41,378 nucleotides of DNA from Phycisphaerales bacterium (GCA_016741915.1 JACVCS010000028.1:1-41378), one strand, 5' to 3'. Positions 16,623 through 26,568 are shown, counted from the first letter of the stretch. Made by a program: numbers and translations. Notes: generated from the letters alone by a model not told the origin.

Positions 16623-16688
16623 GAAAGGAAACTCCGGGTCGGGCGCGGCTTCCGCGAGGTGCGGAGCAACTCGGGCCGATCGGGCAAG

Positions 16689-16694
16689 TATACT
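16689..16694 (+). promoter_or_regulatory. -10-like TATACT before the FG-GAP gene
   Basis: TATACT differs from the sigma-70 -10 consensus at one base in otherwise GC-rich DNA. A transcript starting near 16701 would begin at a CTCTCCCGC/GCGGAGAG hairpin (about 16702-16721), leaving the AAGGAAC ribosome site open. No good -35 is visible. Confidence 0.35.
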
Positions 16695-16744
16695 GCTGCT
16701 CCTCTCCCGCGTTGCGGAGAGACAGACCCTGCAAGGAACTTCTC

Positions 16745-19168
16745 ATGTTGAATGTTGTCAATGCACTTTCCGGCGCCGCGATGATCTCTCTGTGCGCCGG
16801 TTCGGCGATGGGCGTGGTTGCGGCCGACCAGCCCAAGCTCAGCTCGTTCTTCGGGTTTGAGCCGATGCGGACGATCGTGATTGATCGCGATTGCGGGCCG
16901 ATGATCGTGCAGGACATCAACGGGGACGGGATCGCCGATCTGGCGGTGATCAACAACAGCAAGTCGCGGGTTGAGTTGTACCTGGGGCGGAAGACGCCCA
17001 AGACCGTCGAGGAGATGACCAAGGACCTGAAGGTCAATCAGCTCCGTCCCACGGCGTTCTATGACCGCAAGGAAGTTTCACTCTCAGGCCGGGCGGGTGC
17101 GCTGCGGGCGTTTGATGTCAACGGCGACGGCAAGCTCGACCTGATCGTCGGCGGGACGAGCCCCGCGGAAGTGACGATCCTGACGCAACAGAGCGACGGC
17201 GCGTTCAAGCAGACGCAGCGTCACCGCATCAAGGGTCTGCAGGCTCGGCAGTCGATGCTGCGGATCGCGGATGTGATGGGTGATGCGGCGCCGGAGTTGG
17301 TGGTGATGGCGGAGGACCGGGTGAATGTCTTCCCGCTGAATAAGGACGGCTCGCTGGGTGAGCCGCGGCGGCTGGGTTCGGGCGGGCAGATCGCGGGGAT
17401 GCTGGTTGAAGACTTTGACGGCGACGGGCTGCTGGACATCATGGGCATCGTCCCTGAAGATGCGAGCCCGATGCGTTTGTTCCGTCAGCAGCAGGACCCG
17501 TCGAGCAAAGACAAGCGGGGTTTGCTGAACAGCGAGCTGCGGTTTGAATCGCCGGCCGTGCGCGACGCGGATACGGCGCGGTTCGCGGGGCGGAAGCCCG
17601 CGGGGCTGGGCGTGATCGAGCGTGCGAGCCGGCGGGTGGTCTTTTATGACTTCAACGCTTCGCCCATCGAGGCGGAGAAGACGGCGGAAGGGACCATCAG
17701 CGAGCGCGAGGCGAACGCGGAGGTCTACGGCTTTGCCGACGGGAACAACAAGGACCGCTCGGTGGTCACGATCGATATCGACGGCGACGGGCTGGCGGAT
17801 CTGCTGGCGACCGACGCGAAGACCAACACGCTGAACCTGTACCGTCAGCGGACGGGTGTGGGCCCGGGCGACGCGGAGATGTTCAGCGCGTTCAAGGCGC
17901 CGAAGATGATCGCCGCGGCGGGCCCGGGGGCGTGGGATGAGGCCCAGACGACGACGGTCTTCGTGATGAGCGAAGAGGAGAAGGCGGTGGGCGTTTCGCG
18001 GTACGACGCGCAGACGCGGAAGCTGACCTTCCCCGCGCCGCTGACACTCAAGACGGCGGGCGCTTCGCCCGCGGCGATGGGGTACGTCACGCTCGACGGC
18101 GTGGGGACGCTGGCGGTGGTGGTGAAGAACAAGCGCGAGCACACGCTCGAACTGCACCAGCCCTCGGCGAAGGGTAAGGGTGATGGGCAGAGCGACGGGA
18201 TCACCACGGTGGACCTCAAGGGCGTGACGCGCCCGCCCTCGAGCATGCTCGCGGCGGACGTTGATCAGGACGGGAAGACCGACCTGCTGCTGTTCACGCC
18301 GGGCGAGCCGATGGTCATGGTCCGCGCCGGCGAGAAGGGTGAGAAGGGCAAGCCGGCGGTGGTGCTGACCAGCGAGCAGATGCCGCAGTTTGGTCTGGTG
18401 CAGGCGGCGGGCCCGAACAACACGGCCTTGGTGGATATCGACGGCGACGGCAAGAGCGAACTGCTCATCGCGGATAAGAACTTTGTGCGTGCATGCCGGT
18501 ATGACGAGAAGACGGGTTGGAAGGTTGTCAATCAGATCACCGTCAGCGACCCGGGGACGGAGTTGGTGGGTCTGACGGTTCTACCCAGCGAGGGCGGCAA
18601 GCCGACGCTGGTGGCTTCGGATCGTGGCAACGGGCGGCTGCTGTTCATGGACAACAGCAGCGTGACGCGGCGCGTGCGGACGCTGGGCTTCACCGCGGGT
18701 CAGATCATCGCGGGCGCGTTCGCGGGTGACAAGCAGCCCGGCGTGCTGTGCCTGGGCGATGACGCGTTTGCCCTGGTGCGCCTGGCGGGCAGCAAGCTGA
18801 AGATGGAGAGCTTCGCGGCGTTCCGGTCTGATGCGGCCGACCGCAGCGAGCACCAGATCGCCTGCGGCGATGTCAACGGCGACGGCGCGCTGGACGTGGT
18901 GGTCTGTGATGCGAAGGACCAGAACTGCTCGATCCTGACCTTCACCACCAAGCGGAACCTGCTGCTGGCGATGGAGACAAAGATCTTCGAGACGCGGATG
19001 TTCTCGGGTGGCGATGCGCGGGAGTTTGAGCCGCGGGACGCGATCGTCGCGGACGCGACCGGCGACGGGGCCAACGACATCATCTTCCTGGTGCACGACC
19101 GGGTGATCATCTATCCGCAGATGACCAAGCCCGCGTCGACGGCGGATCTGAAGCCCGGTGACCGCTGA
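16745..19168 (+). CDS. exported FG-GAP/VCBS repeat beta-propeller protein
   Basis: This 807-residue secreted protein has a signal peptide (MLNVVNALSGAAMISLCAGS, cleavage near VVAAD). It carries eight calcium-binding D-x-[DN]-x-DG-type motifs: DINGDGIAD, DVNGDGKLD, DFDGDGLLD, DIDGDGLAD, DVDQDGKTD, DIDGDGKSE, DVNGDGALD and DATGDGAND. These mark FG-GAP/VCBS blades, and the count and spacing suggest one or two seven-bladed propellers. Such proteins are abundant in planctomycetes; the ligand or partner is unknown. I chose the ATG at 16745, with AAGGAAC a few bases upstream, because it starts the signal peptide; the upstream in-frame ATG at 16712 would add eleven polar residues. An intrinsic terminator follows the gene. 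Confidence 0.88.
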   Translation: MLNVVNALSGAAMISLCAGSAMGVVAADQPKLSSFFGFEPMRTIVIDRDCGPMIVQDINGDGIADLAVINNSKSRVELYLGRKTPKTVEEMTKDLKVNQLRPTAFYDRKEVSLSGRAGALRAFDVNGDGKLDLIVGGTSPAEVTILTQQSDGAFKQTQRHRIKGLQARQSMLRIADVMGDAAPELVVMAEDRVNVFPLNKDGSLGEPRRLGSGGQIAGMLVEDFDGDGLLDIMGIVPEDASPMRLFRQQQDPSSKDKRGLLNSELRFESPAVRDADTARFAGRKPAGLGVIERASRRVVFYDFNASPIEAEKTAEGTISEREANAEVYGFADGNNKDRSVVTIDIDGDGLADLLATDAKTNTLNLYRQRTGVGPGDAEMFSAFKAPKMIAAAGPGAWDEAQTTTVFVMSEEEKAVGVSRYDAQTRKLTFPAPLTLKTAGASPAAMGYVTLDGVGTLAVVVKNKREHTLELHQPSAKGKGDGQSDGITTVDLKGVTRPPSSMLAADVDQDGKTDLLLFTPGEPMVMVRAGEKGEKGKPAVVLTSEQMPQFGLVQAAGPNNTALVDIDGDGKSELLIADKNFVRACRYDEKTGWKVVNQITVSDPGTELVGLTVLPSEGGKPTLVASDRGNGRLLFMDNSSVTRRVRTLGFTAGQIIAGAFAGDKQPGVLCLGDDAFALVRLAGSKLKMESFAAFRSDAADRSEHQIACGDVNGDGALDVVVCDAKDQNCSILTFTTKRNLLLAMETKIFETRMFSGGDAREFEPRDAIVADATGDGANDIIFLVHDRVIIYPQMTKPASTADLKPGDR

Positions 19169-19225
19169 ATCATCACGCCCGGTTGGGCGAGCGATTGAGC
19201 GCGGGCGGCAAAGTGAGCAACGCAG

Positions 19226-19260
19226 GGGCCGGGCGGCGATTCGACCGCTCGGCCCTTTTT
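19226..19260 (+). terminator. intrinsic terminator of the FG-GAP gene
   Basis: GGGCCGGGCGG and CCGCTCGGCCC form an 11-bp stem with one G-U pair and an 8-nt loop, followed directly by TTTTT. It lies 58 nt after the stop codon. Confidence 0.88.
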
Positions 19261-19408
19261 CATGCGCGGGGGCCGATTGTGTGCGAGGCGTCCTTTGTGT
19301 GCCAGTGGCAGCAAGATCGGTTGAGTGTGTCGAGGTGGGGCATGAAGCTGGGCGTCTGCTTGTCGCGGTGTGCGATGCTGGTGCGTGCGACGCTATGATG
19401 CGTCGTTC

Positions 19409-19482
19409 GGGCGGGTAGCTCAGCTGGCTAGAGCATTCGCTTTACATGCGAAGGGTCCCGGGTTCGAGTCCCGGCCTGCCCA
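19409..19482 (+). tRNA. tRNA-Val (anticodon TAC)
   Basis: This is a 74-nt cloverleaf. The acceptor GGGCGGG pairs with CCTGCCC with one G-U. The anticodon loop TTTACAT lies between TTCGC and GCGAA, and the T arm is CCGGG-TTCGAGT-CCCGG. The discriminator is A. CCA is not encoded. Confidence 0.96.
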
Positions 19483-19562
19483 TTGGATCGGTTCGATGAG
19501 TCGGTTTGGTTGTGACGAAGAACTCGCAGGGGCGAAGGGGGTTGATAGCGGCATGCGCGACG

Positions 19563-20906
19563 ATGAACGTTCTTGACTTTGGATATCTCGCGGCCGCTCT
19601 GGCGCTTTCGCCCATCTGGGCGCGGAAGGGGCGGCAGGGTTGGCGCGAGCGGCTTGGGCATGCGCCGGTATTAGCGGAGAGGCGGGAGGCGGATCGGCCG
19701 CGGGTTTTGCTGCACGCGGTGAGTGTGGGGGAGGTCAGTGCGCTGGTGACGCTGGTGCCCAAGTTGCTGCCCCGGGCGGAGGTCATCGTCGCGACGACGA
19801 CGGACACGGGCACGGCCCGCGCGAAGAAGCTCTTCGGTGATGTGTGCCCGATCGTGCGGTACCCGCTGGACTTTTCGTGGAGTGTGAAGAGGTTTTTGGA
19901 TGCGGTGAGACCTGACGTGGTGGGGCTGGTGGAGCTGGAGGTCTGGCCGAACTTTGTGAAGGCGTGCGAGGCGCGGGGCGTGGCGGTGGCGGTGATCAAC
20001 GGGCGGCTGTCGGCGAAGTCGTTCGGCGGGTACACGAAGCTGAAGCCGATTTTGGGCGCGACGTTCAAACGGCTCTCGAAGGTCGGTGCTCAGGACGAGA
20101 CGTACGCCAAGCGGTTCGCGGCGATGGGTGTGAGCCCGCAGAGATTGAGCGTGACGGGCTCGATGAAGTGGGACTCTGCCCTGAGTGCGCTGAACGAACT
20201 CATCGCGCAGGGAGGTGAGGAATCGCTGAGCCTCGCGCACGGGCGGGCGGGGGCGGCGCTGGTGAAGGGCGCCGCGGAACTCGCGGCGGATCTGGGGATC
20301 GACCCGAACCGCCCGCTGATCGTGGCGGGATCGACCGCGGAGGGTGAAGAGAAACTCATCAGCGATTCGTGCCCGACCGGGGTGCAGTTGCTGTGCGCGC
20401 CGCGCAAGCCCGAGCGGTTTGATCGTGCGGCGGCGGACATGCCCATGTGCGTGCGCCGATCGCAGAAGCGTGGCGGCACGGGCGCGAGCGTGAAGCGTGC
20501 CACCGGCACCTCGCGGGCGCACACCGACCGCTTTCTGCTCGACACGCTGGGTGAACTGCGTCAGGCGTACGCGCTGGCGGACCTGGTGGTCATCGGGCGG
20601 AGTTTCGTGAAGCTCGGCGCGTCGGACCCGTTGGAACCGGCGGGGCTGGGCAAGGCGGTGATCGTCGGCCCGCATTACGCGAACTTTCAGACGATCGTTG
20701 ATGAGTTGAAGGCGAACCAGGCGATCAGCGTGGTTCATCCGGGGCAACTGCGGACGAAGATCGAGGAGTTGATGCGGAATCGCTCGGCGTGTGCGGCGAT
20801 GGCCGCGAACGCAAGAACGTGCATCCGCACACACGCGGGGGCGAGTGATCGGCACGCGGAGATGCTGCTGGGGCTGGTTCGGGATGGGCGGGCCTTTGGC
20901 GGCTGA
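19563..20906 (+). CDS. waaA: 3-deoxy-D-manno-octulosonic acid transferase
   Basis: WaaA (KdtA) adds Kdo residues to lipid A precursors on the inner face of the cytoplasmic membrane. A hydrophobic N-terminus (VLDFGYLAAALALSPIW) is followed by GWRERLGH and the N-domain signature LLHAVSVGEVSALVTLVPKL. Next come ATTTDTGTARAKKLF, YPLDFSW, VVGLVELEVWPNF and INGRLSAKSF, all typical of this GT30 family. The C-domain nucleotide-binding part includes VAGSTAEGEEKLI, VVIGRSFVKLGASDPLEPAGLGKAVIVGPHYANF. I prefer the ATG at 19563; an in-frame GTG at 19506 would add 19 polar residues. It implies an LPS-type outer membrane. It sits between tRNA-Val and tRNA-Lys. Confidence 0.9.
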   Translation: MNVLDFGYLAAALALSPIWARKGRQGWRERLGHAPVLAERREADRPRVLLHAVSVGEVSALVTLVPKLLPRAEVIVATTTDTGTARAKKLFGDVCPIVRYPLDFSWSVKRFLDAVRPDVVGLVELEVWPNFVKACEARGVAVAVINGRLSAKSFGGYTKLKPILGATFKRLSKVGAQDETYAKRFAAMGVSPQRLSVTGSMKWDSALSALNELIAQGGEESLSLAHGRAGAALVKGAAELAADLGIDPNRPLIVAGSTAEGEEKLISDSCPTGVQLLCAPRKPERFDRAAADMPMCVRRSQKRGGTGASVKRATGTSRAHTDRFLLDTLGELRQAYALADLVVIGRSFVKLGASDPLEPAGLGKAVIVGPHYANFQTIVDELKANQAISVVHPGQLRTKIEELMRNRSACAAMAANARTCIRTHAGASDRHAEMLLGLVRDGRAFGG

Positions 20907-21139
20907 ACCGGCGGGAGATTTGGTGGGTGCGGGGCGGTTGAGGGTGCGGGGTGGGATGAGCCGGGAAGTTTGATCAGCGGGAAGATCAGGGAAAACGCCG
21001 ATGGTGCGTGAAAGAACGGTGCGTGGGCTTTCCGCGGGGTGATTTGGGTTCTACCATGCGCTTCGGATGTGTTCCGACGATCCTCGTGCGCGCAGCGATG
21101 TGTGCAGCGGGGGTCGTGGTGGTTCATCCGACAAGGTCC

Positions 21140-21212
21140 GAGGGCGTAGCTCAGTTGGTAGAGCAGCGGCCTTTTAAGCCGTAGGTCCAGGGTTCGAGTC
21201 CCTGCGCCCTCA
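21140..21212 (+). tRNA. tRNA-Lys (anticodon TTT)
   Basis: This is a 73-nt cloverleaf. The acceptor GAGGGCG pairs perfectly with CGCCCTC. The anticodon loop CTTTTAA lies in a GCGGC/GCCGT stem, and the T arm is CAGGG-TTCGAGT-CCCTG. The discriminator is A and no CCA is encoded. Confidence 0.96.
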
Positions 21213-21395
21213 TTGCTCGGATCGAGGTTGAAGCGTGTGCGGATCTGCCCGCGAAGCACGGTGCGGGCGGCGAAGATCGTCGGGAATCGGAGTTCAGGCC
21301 GGTCGTTTGTTCGAGCGTAAGGGAGGTCCTTGTGCTTCGGGCCGACGGAGTGATGAGGTGTTGGCGGTGGGGGGGCAGAGGGGCAGCGAGGCAGG

Positions 21396-24300
21396 ATGCT
21401 CAAGCACGTGCTGCATGCGGTGTGGTGTGAGGGTGCTTTGCACGTGTGGGGCGAGACGGGTGAGCCCGTCGACGCGGTGGGTTCTGCTGAAGTCGCCAGC
21501 ACTCAGGATTCAAAGACGACGCACCCGCGGGCGATGAGCGCCAGCGCGGTGAAGTCGGCCTTGGTCACGCTGGGGGTTGATGAGGGTGCGATCGCTCGTG
21601 AAGCGAACATTGCTCTGGCGCTGCCGGGCGTGGTGCTGGAGGCGGTTGGGGTTGGCGGCGGGGATGGATCGGTGAATCAGGGACGGGCGGTGCCGCTGAT
21701 GTCGCCGCACCTGGCGCACGCCAGCGGGCACGTTTCCAGTGAAGACGGGCACGCGGTGGCGGTTTCGACGTTCCGCGTCGGCGCGGTGCGGGTCGAGGCC
21801 GGGCGCGTGCTGGAAGTTCTTGAAGTGATGGAGTCGGGGGCGGAAGCGCACGCCGAGCGGCTGGAGCTGGCGCTGGCGGAAGACTTTGAGTTCTACGCGC
21901 TCTTGGGGCGGTACGTGCGCTGGCTGGCGGCGCAGCAGCGCGTGGTGCCCATGCTCATGCAGGACCCCAGCGGTGCACTCCGCGGATTATGGCAGCCCTG
22001 GCCCGCGGACGAAGCCTCGGCGCAGCGTTTGCGGATTCTGCTGGGCGTCATGCCACCCTCGGCGCGTGCGGGTGTCGACGCGCTGGAGCACAACCTTTGG
22101 GCGACGGTTGAGGACTTCCTGATCCGCGTGGGCGATGCGCTCTGCCGGGCGGCGCTCATCGCCGACGCGATGCACGAGACCATCGAAGGGCGCGACGAGA
22201 GCGCCGACAACCATGTCGCGTGGCTGACGGGCCTGCTCAGCGATCAGTCGCAGATCAAGTGCCCCGCCGAGAAACGCCCCGACCTGCTCAAACGCGTGCG
22301 CGGGTGGATCTCCACGCTGCAAGAGCGCGGGCCCTCGTCGGCGTGGCGTTTGTGCCTTCGCCTGGGTGAGCCGCTGGATCTCGGTGGTCTGCACGACCTC
22401 GAAGCGCCGGGCCCCGGGCTGACCTGGCAGCTCTCGCTGCACCTGCAATCGATCGAAGACCCGTCGATCATGCTCGACGCGCAGGAGGTGTGGCTGCTGC
22501 CCAGCGACAGCGCGATGGTTGACACGCTTCGCGTGGACAAGCCGCAGGAACTGCTGCTTTCGGAACTCGCACGTGCGGCCCGCGTCTACAAGCTCCTCGA
22601 AAGCGCCATGGCGCAGAGCGAGCCGACGACGCTGAGCCTCAACACCTCGCAGGCGTACGAGTTCCTTCGCGAGATCCGCCCGCTGCTGATCGAGCAGGGT
22701 TACGGCGTGCAGGCTCCGGCGTGGTGGGATTCGCCTTCTTCGCGGTTGGGTGTTCGGCTGCGGATCGATTCGGCGCTGGATGAGCAGGCGAACGCCGCGG
22801 GCACGTCGGCCGCGGGTTCGCGTGTGGGGCTGGGGACGCTGGTGAACTACCACTGGCAGGTTTCGCTGGGCGACACGGTCCTGAGCCTGTCGGACTTTGA
22901 GAAGCTCGCCAACGCGCGCACGCCGCTGGTGATGATCGGCGGTCGCTGGGTCGAGGTTCGACCTGAGGACGTGCAGGCCGCGGTGAAGTTCATCCGAGAG
23001 AACCCGGGCGGCGAGATGGAGCTGGGCAAGGCGATCCGCCTTGCGTACGCCGCGGACATGCGGCAGACCGGCCTGCCCGTGGTGGGGATGGACGTGACGG
23101 GTTGGGCGGCGGCGATCTTCGGCGACGCGAACAACAACCAGCAGCTGCCGATGCTGCAGCCGCCGAGCTCGTTCGTCGGGTCGCTGCGTCCGTATCAGCT
23201 CAAGGGCATGTCGTGGCTGGCGTTCCTGGATCGCTTCGGGCTGGGGACGTGCCTTGCCGACGACATGGGTCTGGGCAAGACGATCCAGTTCCTGGCGATG
23301 CTCTTGAACGAGAAGGCGGAGGGGAGCGCCGCATCGAGCGAGGCGGGCCCGACATTGCTGGTGGTGCCGATGAGCGTGGTGGGCAACTGGCTGCGTGAGG
23401 CACGCCGCTTCGCGCCCGATCTTCGCGTGCTCGTGCACCACGGCCTTGAGCGCACCAAGGGCGAAACCCTCTTGAAGGAAGCGCTCAAGAGCGATTTGGT
23501 CATCACCACCTATGCGTTGGCCTATCGCGACCGCGAGCACCTTGAGCCCATCCCCTGGCGGCGCATCGCCCTCGACGAAGCTCAGAACATCAAGAACCCG
23601 CAGGCGAAGCAGACGCAGGCGATCCGCGCGCTGAACGCCCCCCGGCGTGTGGCGCTGACGGGTACGCCGATCGAGAACCGCCTCAGCGAGCTGTGGTCGA
23701 TCATGGACTTCCTGAACCCCGGGCTGCTGGGGACGCTGCACGAGTTCCGCACGCGGTTCGCGGTGCCGATCGAGCGGTACCACGACACCGCGCGGGCCAA
23801 GCGTCTGCGCTCGCTGGTGCAGCCGTTCGTGCTGCGCCGTTTGAAGACCGACCCCGCGGTGATCGCCGACCTGCCCGAGAAGGTCGAGACGAAGGACTAC
23901 TGCTACCTCACGCCCGAGCAGGCCTCGCTCTACGAATCGACGGTCAAGAGCATGCTCGCAACCGCCGAGGCGACCGAGGGCATCCAACGCCGCGGCATCA
24001 TCCTCGCGGGTCTGGTGAAGCTCAAGCAGATCTGCAACCACCCGCACCTGTTCCTCCGCTCCCGCGGCAGCGAGGACGAAACGCCCATCACCGAGCAGGT
24101 CATCGCCCCCGCACGCTCGGGCAAGTGCGTGCGCCTGGTCGAAATGCTCGACGAAGTTATCGCCTCCAGCGGGCAGGCGCTCGTCTTCACGCAGTTCCGA
24201 CAGATGGGCGTGCTGCTGGCGAACATGCTCCGCCATGAGCTCGACCGCGAGGTCCTCCTTCTCCACGGCGGCACAACCGCGCAGCAGCGCGATCAGATCG

Positions 24301-24848
24301 TCGCAAACTTCCAGAAGGGCGATGGCTCGGCGCCGATCCTCGTCCTCTCGCTGAAGGCCGGCGGCGTGGGTCTGAACCTCACCGCGGCGAACCACGTCTT
24401 CCACTTCGACCGTTGGTGGAACCCCGCGGTCGAATCACAGGCCACCGACCGCGCGTACCGCATCGGGCAGACGCGCACCGTGCAGGTGCACAAGTTCGTC
24501 GTCGCGGGGACGCTCGAAGAACGCATCGACCAGATGATCGAGCAGAAGACCGATCTGGCGGCGAACGTCATCGGTTCTGGCGAAGCGTGGCTCACCGAGC
24601 TCTCGCTCAACCAGCTCCGCGACGTGCTCATGCTCAGGCCCGAATCGGTCGAACCCGACGAGCACGATGGCGAGGGCGAACCCGCGGGCAAGGTTTCAAA
24701 GCGTTCGTCGATCCTCGCGGCGGAACTCGCGGCGAAGGACTTCTCGGCAGAAAACGTCGCGAAGCTCGGACGCATGGCCGAGCAAGGCGAGGGCGACATC
24801 GGTCAGATCGACGGCAGCGACTTTGGCGGCGAGGAGGTGGCGCTGTGA
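21396..24848 (+). CDS. SNF2-family ATPase/helicase with SNF2-associated N-terminal domain
   Basis: This 1150-residue DNA-dependent motor is of the bacterial SNF2 type. The first 550 or so residues resemble the SNF2-associated domain (DUF3670), ending near LGKAIRLAY. The motor begins LRPYQLKGMSWLAFL. Its motifs are I DDMGLGKTIQ (about residue 622), Ia LLVVPMSVVGNW, II LDEAQNIKN (about 726), III ALTGTPIENRLSELWS, IV LVFTQFRQMG, V VLSLKAGGVGLNLT, and VI ESQATDRAYRIGQT. GAGG lies 4 nt before the ATG. Its stop overlaps the GTG of the SWIM zinc-finger gene by 4 nt, so the two are translationally coupled. Pairing of SNF2 and SWIM proteins is a recurrent bacterial arrangement of unsettled function. 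Confidence 0.92.
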   Translation: MLKHVLHAVWCEGALHVWGETGEPVDAVGSAEVASTQDSKTTHPRAMSASAVKSALVTLGVDEGAIAREANIALALPGVVLEAVGVGGGDGSVNQGRAVPLMSPHLAHASGHVSSEDGHAVAVSTFRVGAVRVEAGRVLEVLEVMESGAEAHAERLELALAEDFEFYALLGRYVRWLAAQQRVVPMLMQDPSGALRGLWQPWPADEASAQRLRILLGVMPPSARAGVDALEHNLWATVEDFLIRVGDALCRAALIADAMHETIEGRDESADNHVAWLTGLLSDQSQIKCPAEKRPDLLKRVRGWISTLQERGPSSAWRLCLRLGEPLDLGGLHDLEAPGPGLTWQLSLHLQSIEDPSIMLDAQEVWLLPSDSAMVDTLRVDKPQELLLSELARAARVYKLLESAMAQSEPTTLSLNTSQAYEFLREIRPLLIEQGYGVQAPAWWDSPSSRLGVRLRIDSALDEQANAAGTSAAGSRVGLGTLVNYHWQVSLGDTVLSLSDFEKLANARTPLVMIGGRWVEVRPEDVQAAVKFIRENPGGEMELGKAIRLAYAADMRQTGLPVVGMDVTGWAAAIFGDANNNQQLPMLQPPSSFVGSLRPYQLKGMSWLAFLDRFGLGTCLADDMGLGKTIQFLAMLLNEKAEGSAASSEAGPTLLVVPMSVVGNWLREARRFAPDLRVLVHHGLERTKGETLLKEALKSDLVITTYALAYRDREHLEPIPWRRIALDEAQNIKNPQAKQTQAIRALNAPRRVALTGTPIENRLSELWSIMDFLNPGLLGTLHEFRTRFAVPIERYHDTARAKRLRSLVQPFVLRRLKTDPAVIADLPEKVETKDYCYLTPEQASLYESTVKSMLATAEATEGIQRRGIILAGLVKLKQICNHPHLFLRSRGSEDETPITEQVIAPARSGKCVRLVEMLDEVIASSGQALVFTQFRQMGVLLANMLRHELDREVLLLHGGTTAQQRDQIVANFQKGDGSAPILVLSLKAGGVGLNLTAANHVFHFDRWWNPAVESQATDRAYRIGQTRTVQVHKFVVAGTLEERIDQMIEQKTDLAANVIGSGEAWLTELSLNQLRDVLMLRPESVEPDEHDGEGEPAGKVSKRSSILAAELAAKDFSAENVAKLGRMAEQGEGDIGQIDGSDFGGEEVAL

Positions 24849-26524
24849 GCGAACGCAAACCACCGACATCGAACGCATCGTCGTCATCGTCGTCATCACC
24901 GAAGCAGCCGACGAAAAAGCCTGCGAGCAAACCGGCCGCGAAGCCGACCGGTTCATCGAGTTCGTCGGCAAAGTCGAAAACCCAGTCACTGACGAAGCCG
25001 GCGAAAGCTGCGGACGATTCGAGTTCGACGCCGACGGTTGCAGCGGATGAAGCCGGCGCAATCGCGGCGGTGCCGACACGGGTTGTGGAGAGTGCGCCCC
25101 GGGCGATTCCCGCGCCTGTTGGAACGCCACGTGCTGAACCTGTGCCGACGGACGAAGAATCTGCACTTGCGGGAGCGATGGAGAGCAGCGAGATCGCCGA
25201 CGCGGAACTGCCGACTTCCGCTGACGGTGCGGAGCAACCTGTTGACGATGCTGAGGGTGATGGACCGCAGGCGGGCCAGGCCCCCGGCTTGCCGACCGGT
25301 CCGCGGTACGTGCCCCGCCCGACCGCGCCGTCGGTCAACCCGCGCAAAGTTCGCGGCGGGGTGAAGATCGCCAGCAAGACCGGCCCGGTCTCGCCCGCCT
25401 GGTCGGCGCAGCGTTGGATGCGACTGCTCGAGGAGTACGCGCCGAACGAGCAGCTTGCCGAGGGCATTGTGTACGCGCGCCTCGGTCAGACCAAGACGCT
25501 TTTGTTGCCCGCACCGCCGGGGACTCACGCGCCGGGCTCGCTGAACACCGTTGGCCCGGGACAGATCGTCGCGCGGGTGCAGGGTCGCCTGCCCGCGCCG
25601 TACAACGTCGATATCCGCCTGCCGGTCTTCAGTTTCGAGCAGTGGGAACTGGTGCTGGGCACGATGATCGAAGAGGCCAAGCACGTCGCGGGCCTGCTCG
25701 CCGGTGAAGTGCTGCCCGCGATCGAGGACGTCTTCAGACCCCACGGCCTGCGTCTGTTCCCGCAAGATCCCAGCGACCTGGCAATCAGTTGCACGTGCCG
25801 ACGGCAGAACGCCCTGGCCGCGGCGTCGGTCCTCGGACCGGGCGGTCGACCGATCAACCCCCGCCCGACCGGTGAAGCACCCGCAGCCGATGTGCCCGAG
25901 ACGCCGTTCTGCAAGCACGTCTGCTGCGCGATGGCGCTGGTCGCTGAGCGCCTGGGGCAGGACCCGTTCCTGATCTTTGGGCTCCGCGGCTTGTGGAAGG
26001 AAGACCTGCTCGAACGCCTGCGACAGAAGCGTGCGCTCGCGCAGGCCCGCGCCGCCTCCAGCGGCACTTCGGGCACGCTGGGTGTTGCGGATCGTCCGCT
26101 GCCGACTTTCTCACCCCATGTGCCGGGTGTGACGGATCTGCCCAGCCCCAGCCTCGCTTCGTGCCTGGATCAGTTCTGGTCGTTTGCCGAACCGAGCAAG
26201 GACCCAAACAAGGGCGCGGGCGACGCGTCGGCCGAGTCCGATCGTTTCGAAGGAACGGAATCGGGCGATGGCGAAGAGGGCGTCACGAGCGTTCAAAGGC
26301 TCGATCTTGCCCCGACCAACCCGCCCGTCTCGCACCCGCTGCTGAGGCGATTGGGTGCAAGCCCGATTCCCGGCGCGAAGTTCCCGCTGGTGGGGCTGCT
26401 GGCTACGTGCTACGACGTGATCTCGGCAAAGGCGATGAAGTCGCCCGTCCCCGAGGCGAGCGAAGGAAACCCTGCGAGCGAAGGCGGAGCGCCGGACCAA
26501 GCCGACAGCGAGGCTTCGATCTGA
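24845..26524 (+). CDS. SWIM zinc-finger protein paired with the SNF2 ATPase
   Basis: The 559-residue protein starts with the GTG of a GTGA overlap with the helicase stop. About 150 residues of Ser/Lys/Ala/Pro low complexity come first, followed by a folded region starting near WSAQRWMRLLEEYAP. The SWIM motif C-x-C...C-x-H is formed by Cys316, Cys318, Cys356 and His358. The 37-residue insert between the two halves is longer than in most SWIM domains and is rich in Gly and Pro. SWIM domains bind DNA or protein partners through zinc. Coupling to the SNF2 gene suggests the product guides or regulates that motor. The frame extends upstream inside the helicase gene, but that part has no support. 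Confidence 0.88.
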   Translation: MSERKPPTSNASSSSSSSPKQPTKKPASKPAAKPTGSSSSSAKSKTQSLTKPAKAADDSSSTPTVAADEAGAIAAVPTRVVESAPRAIPAPVGTPRAEPVPTDEESALAGAMESSEIADAELPTSADGAEQPVDDAEGDGPQAGQAPGLPTGPRYVPRPTAPSVNPRKVRGGVKIASKTGPVSPAWSAQRWMRLLEEYAPNEQLAEGIVYARLGQTKTLLLPAPPGTHAPGSLNTVGPGQIVARVQGRLPAPYNVDIRLPVFSFEQWELVLGTMIEEAKHVAGLLAGEVLPAIEDVFRPHGLRLFPQDPSDLAISCTCRRQNALAAASVLGPGGRPINPRPTGEAPAADVPETPFCKHVCCAMALVAERLGQDPFLIFGLRGLWKEDLLERLRQKRALAQARAASSGTSGTLGVADRPLPTFSPHVPGVTDLPSPSLASCLDQFWSFAEPSKDPNKGAGDASAESDRFEGTESGDGEEGVTSVQRLDLAPTNPPVSHPLLRRLGASPIPGAKFPLVGLLATCYDVISAKAMKSPVPEASEGNPASEGGAPDQADSEASI

Positions 26525-26568
26525 CAGTCGCAGCCGTAAGCGCATTCGCAGTTCTGCGTTTGCCGATT

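Noticed and set aside
21987..24404. 805-codon open frame antisense to the SNF2 gene
   Set aside because: The Arg/Ala/Leu/His-rich translation has no domain features; it is a shadow of high-GC codon usage in the SNF2 gene.
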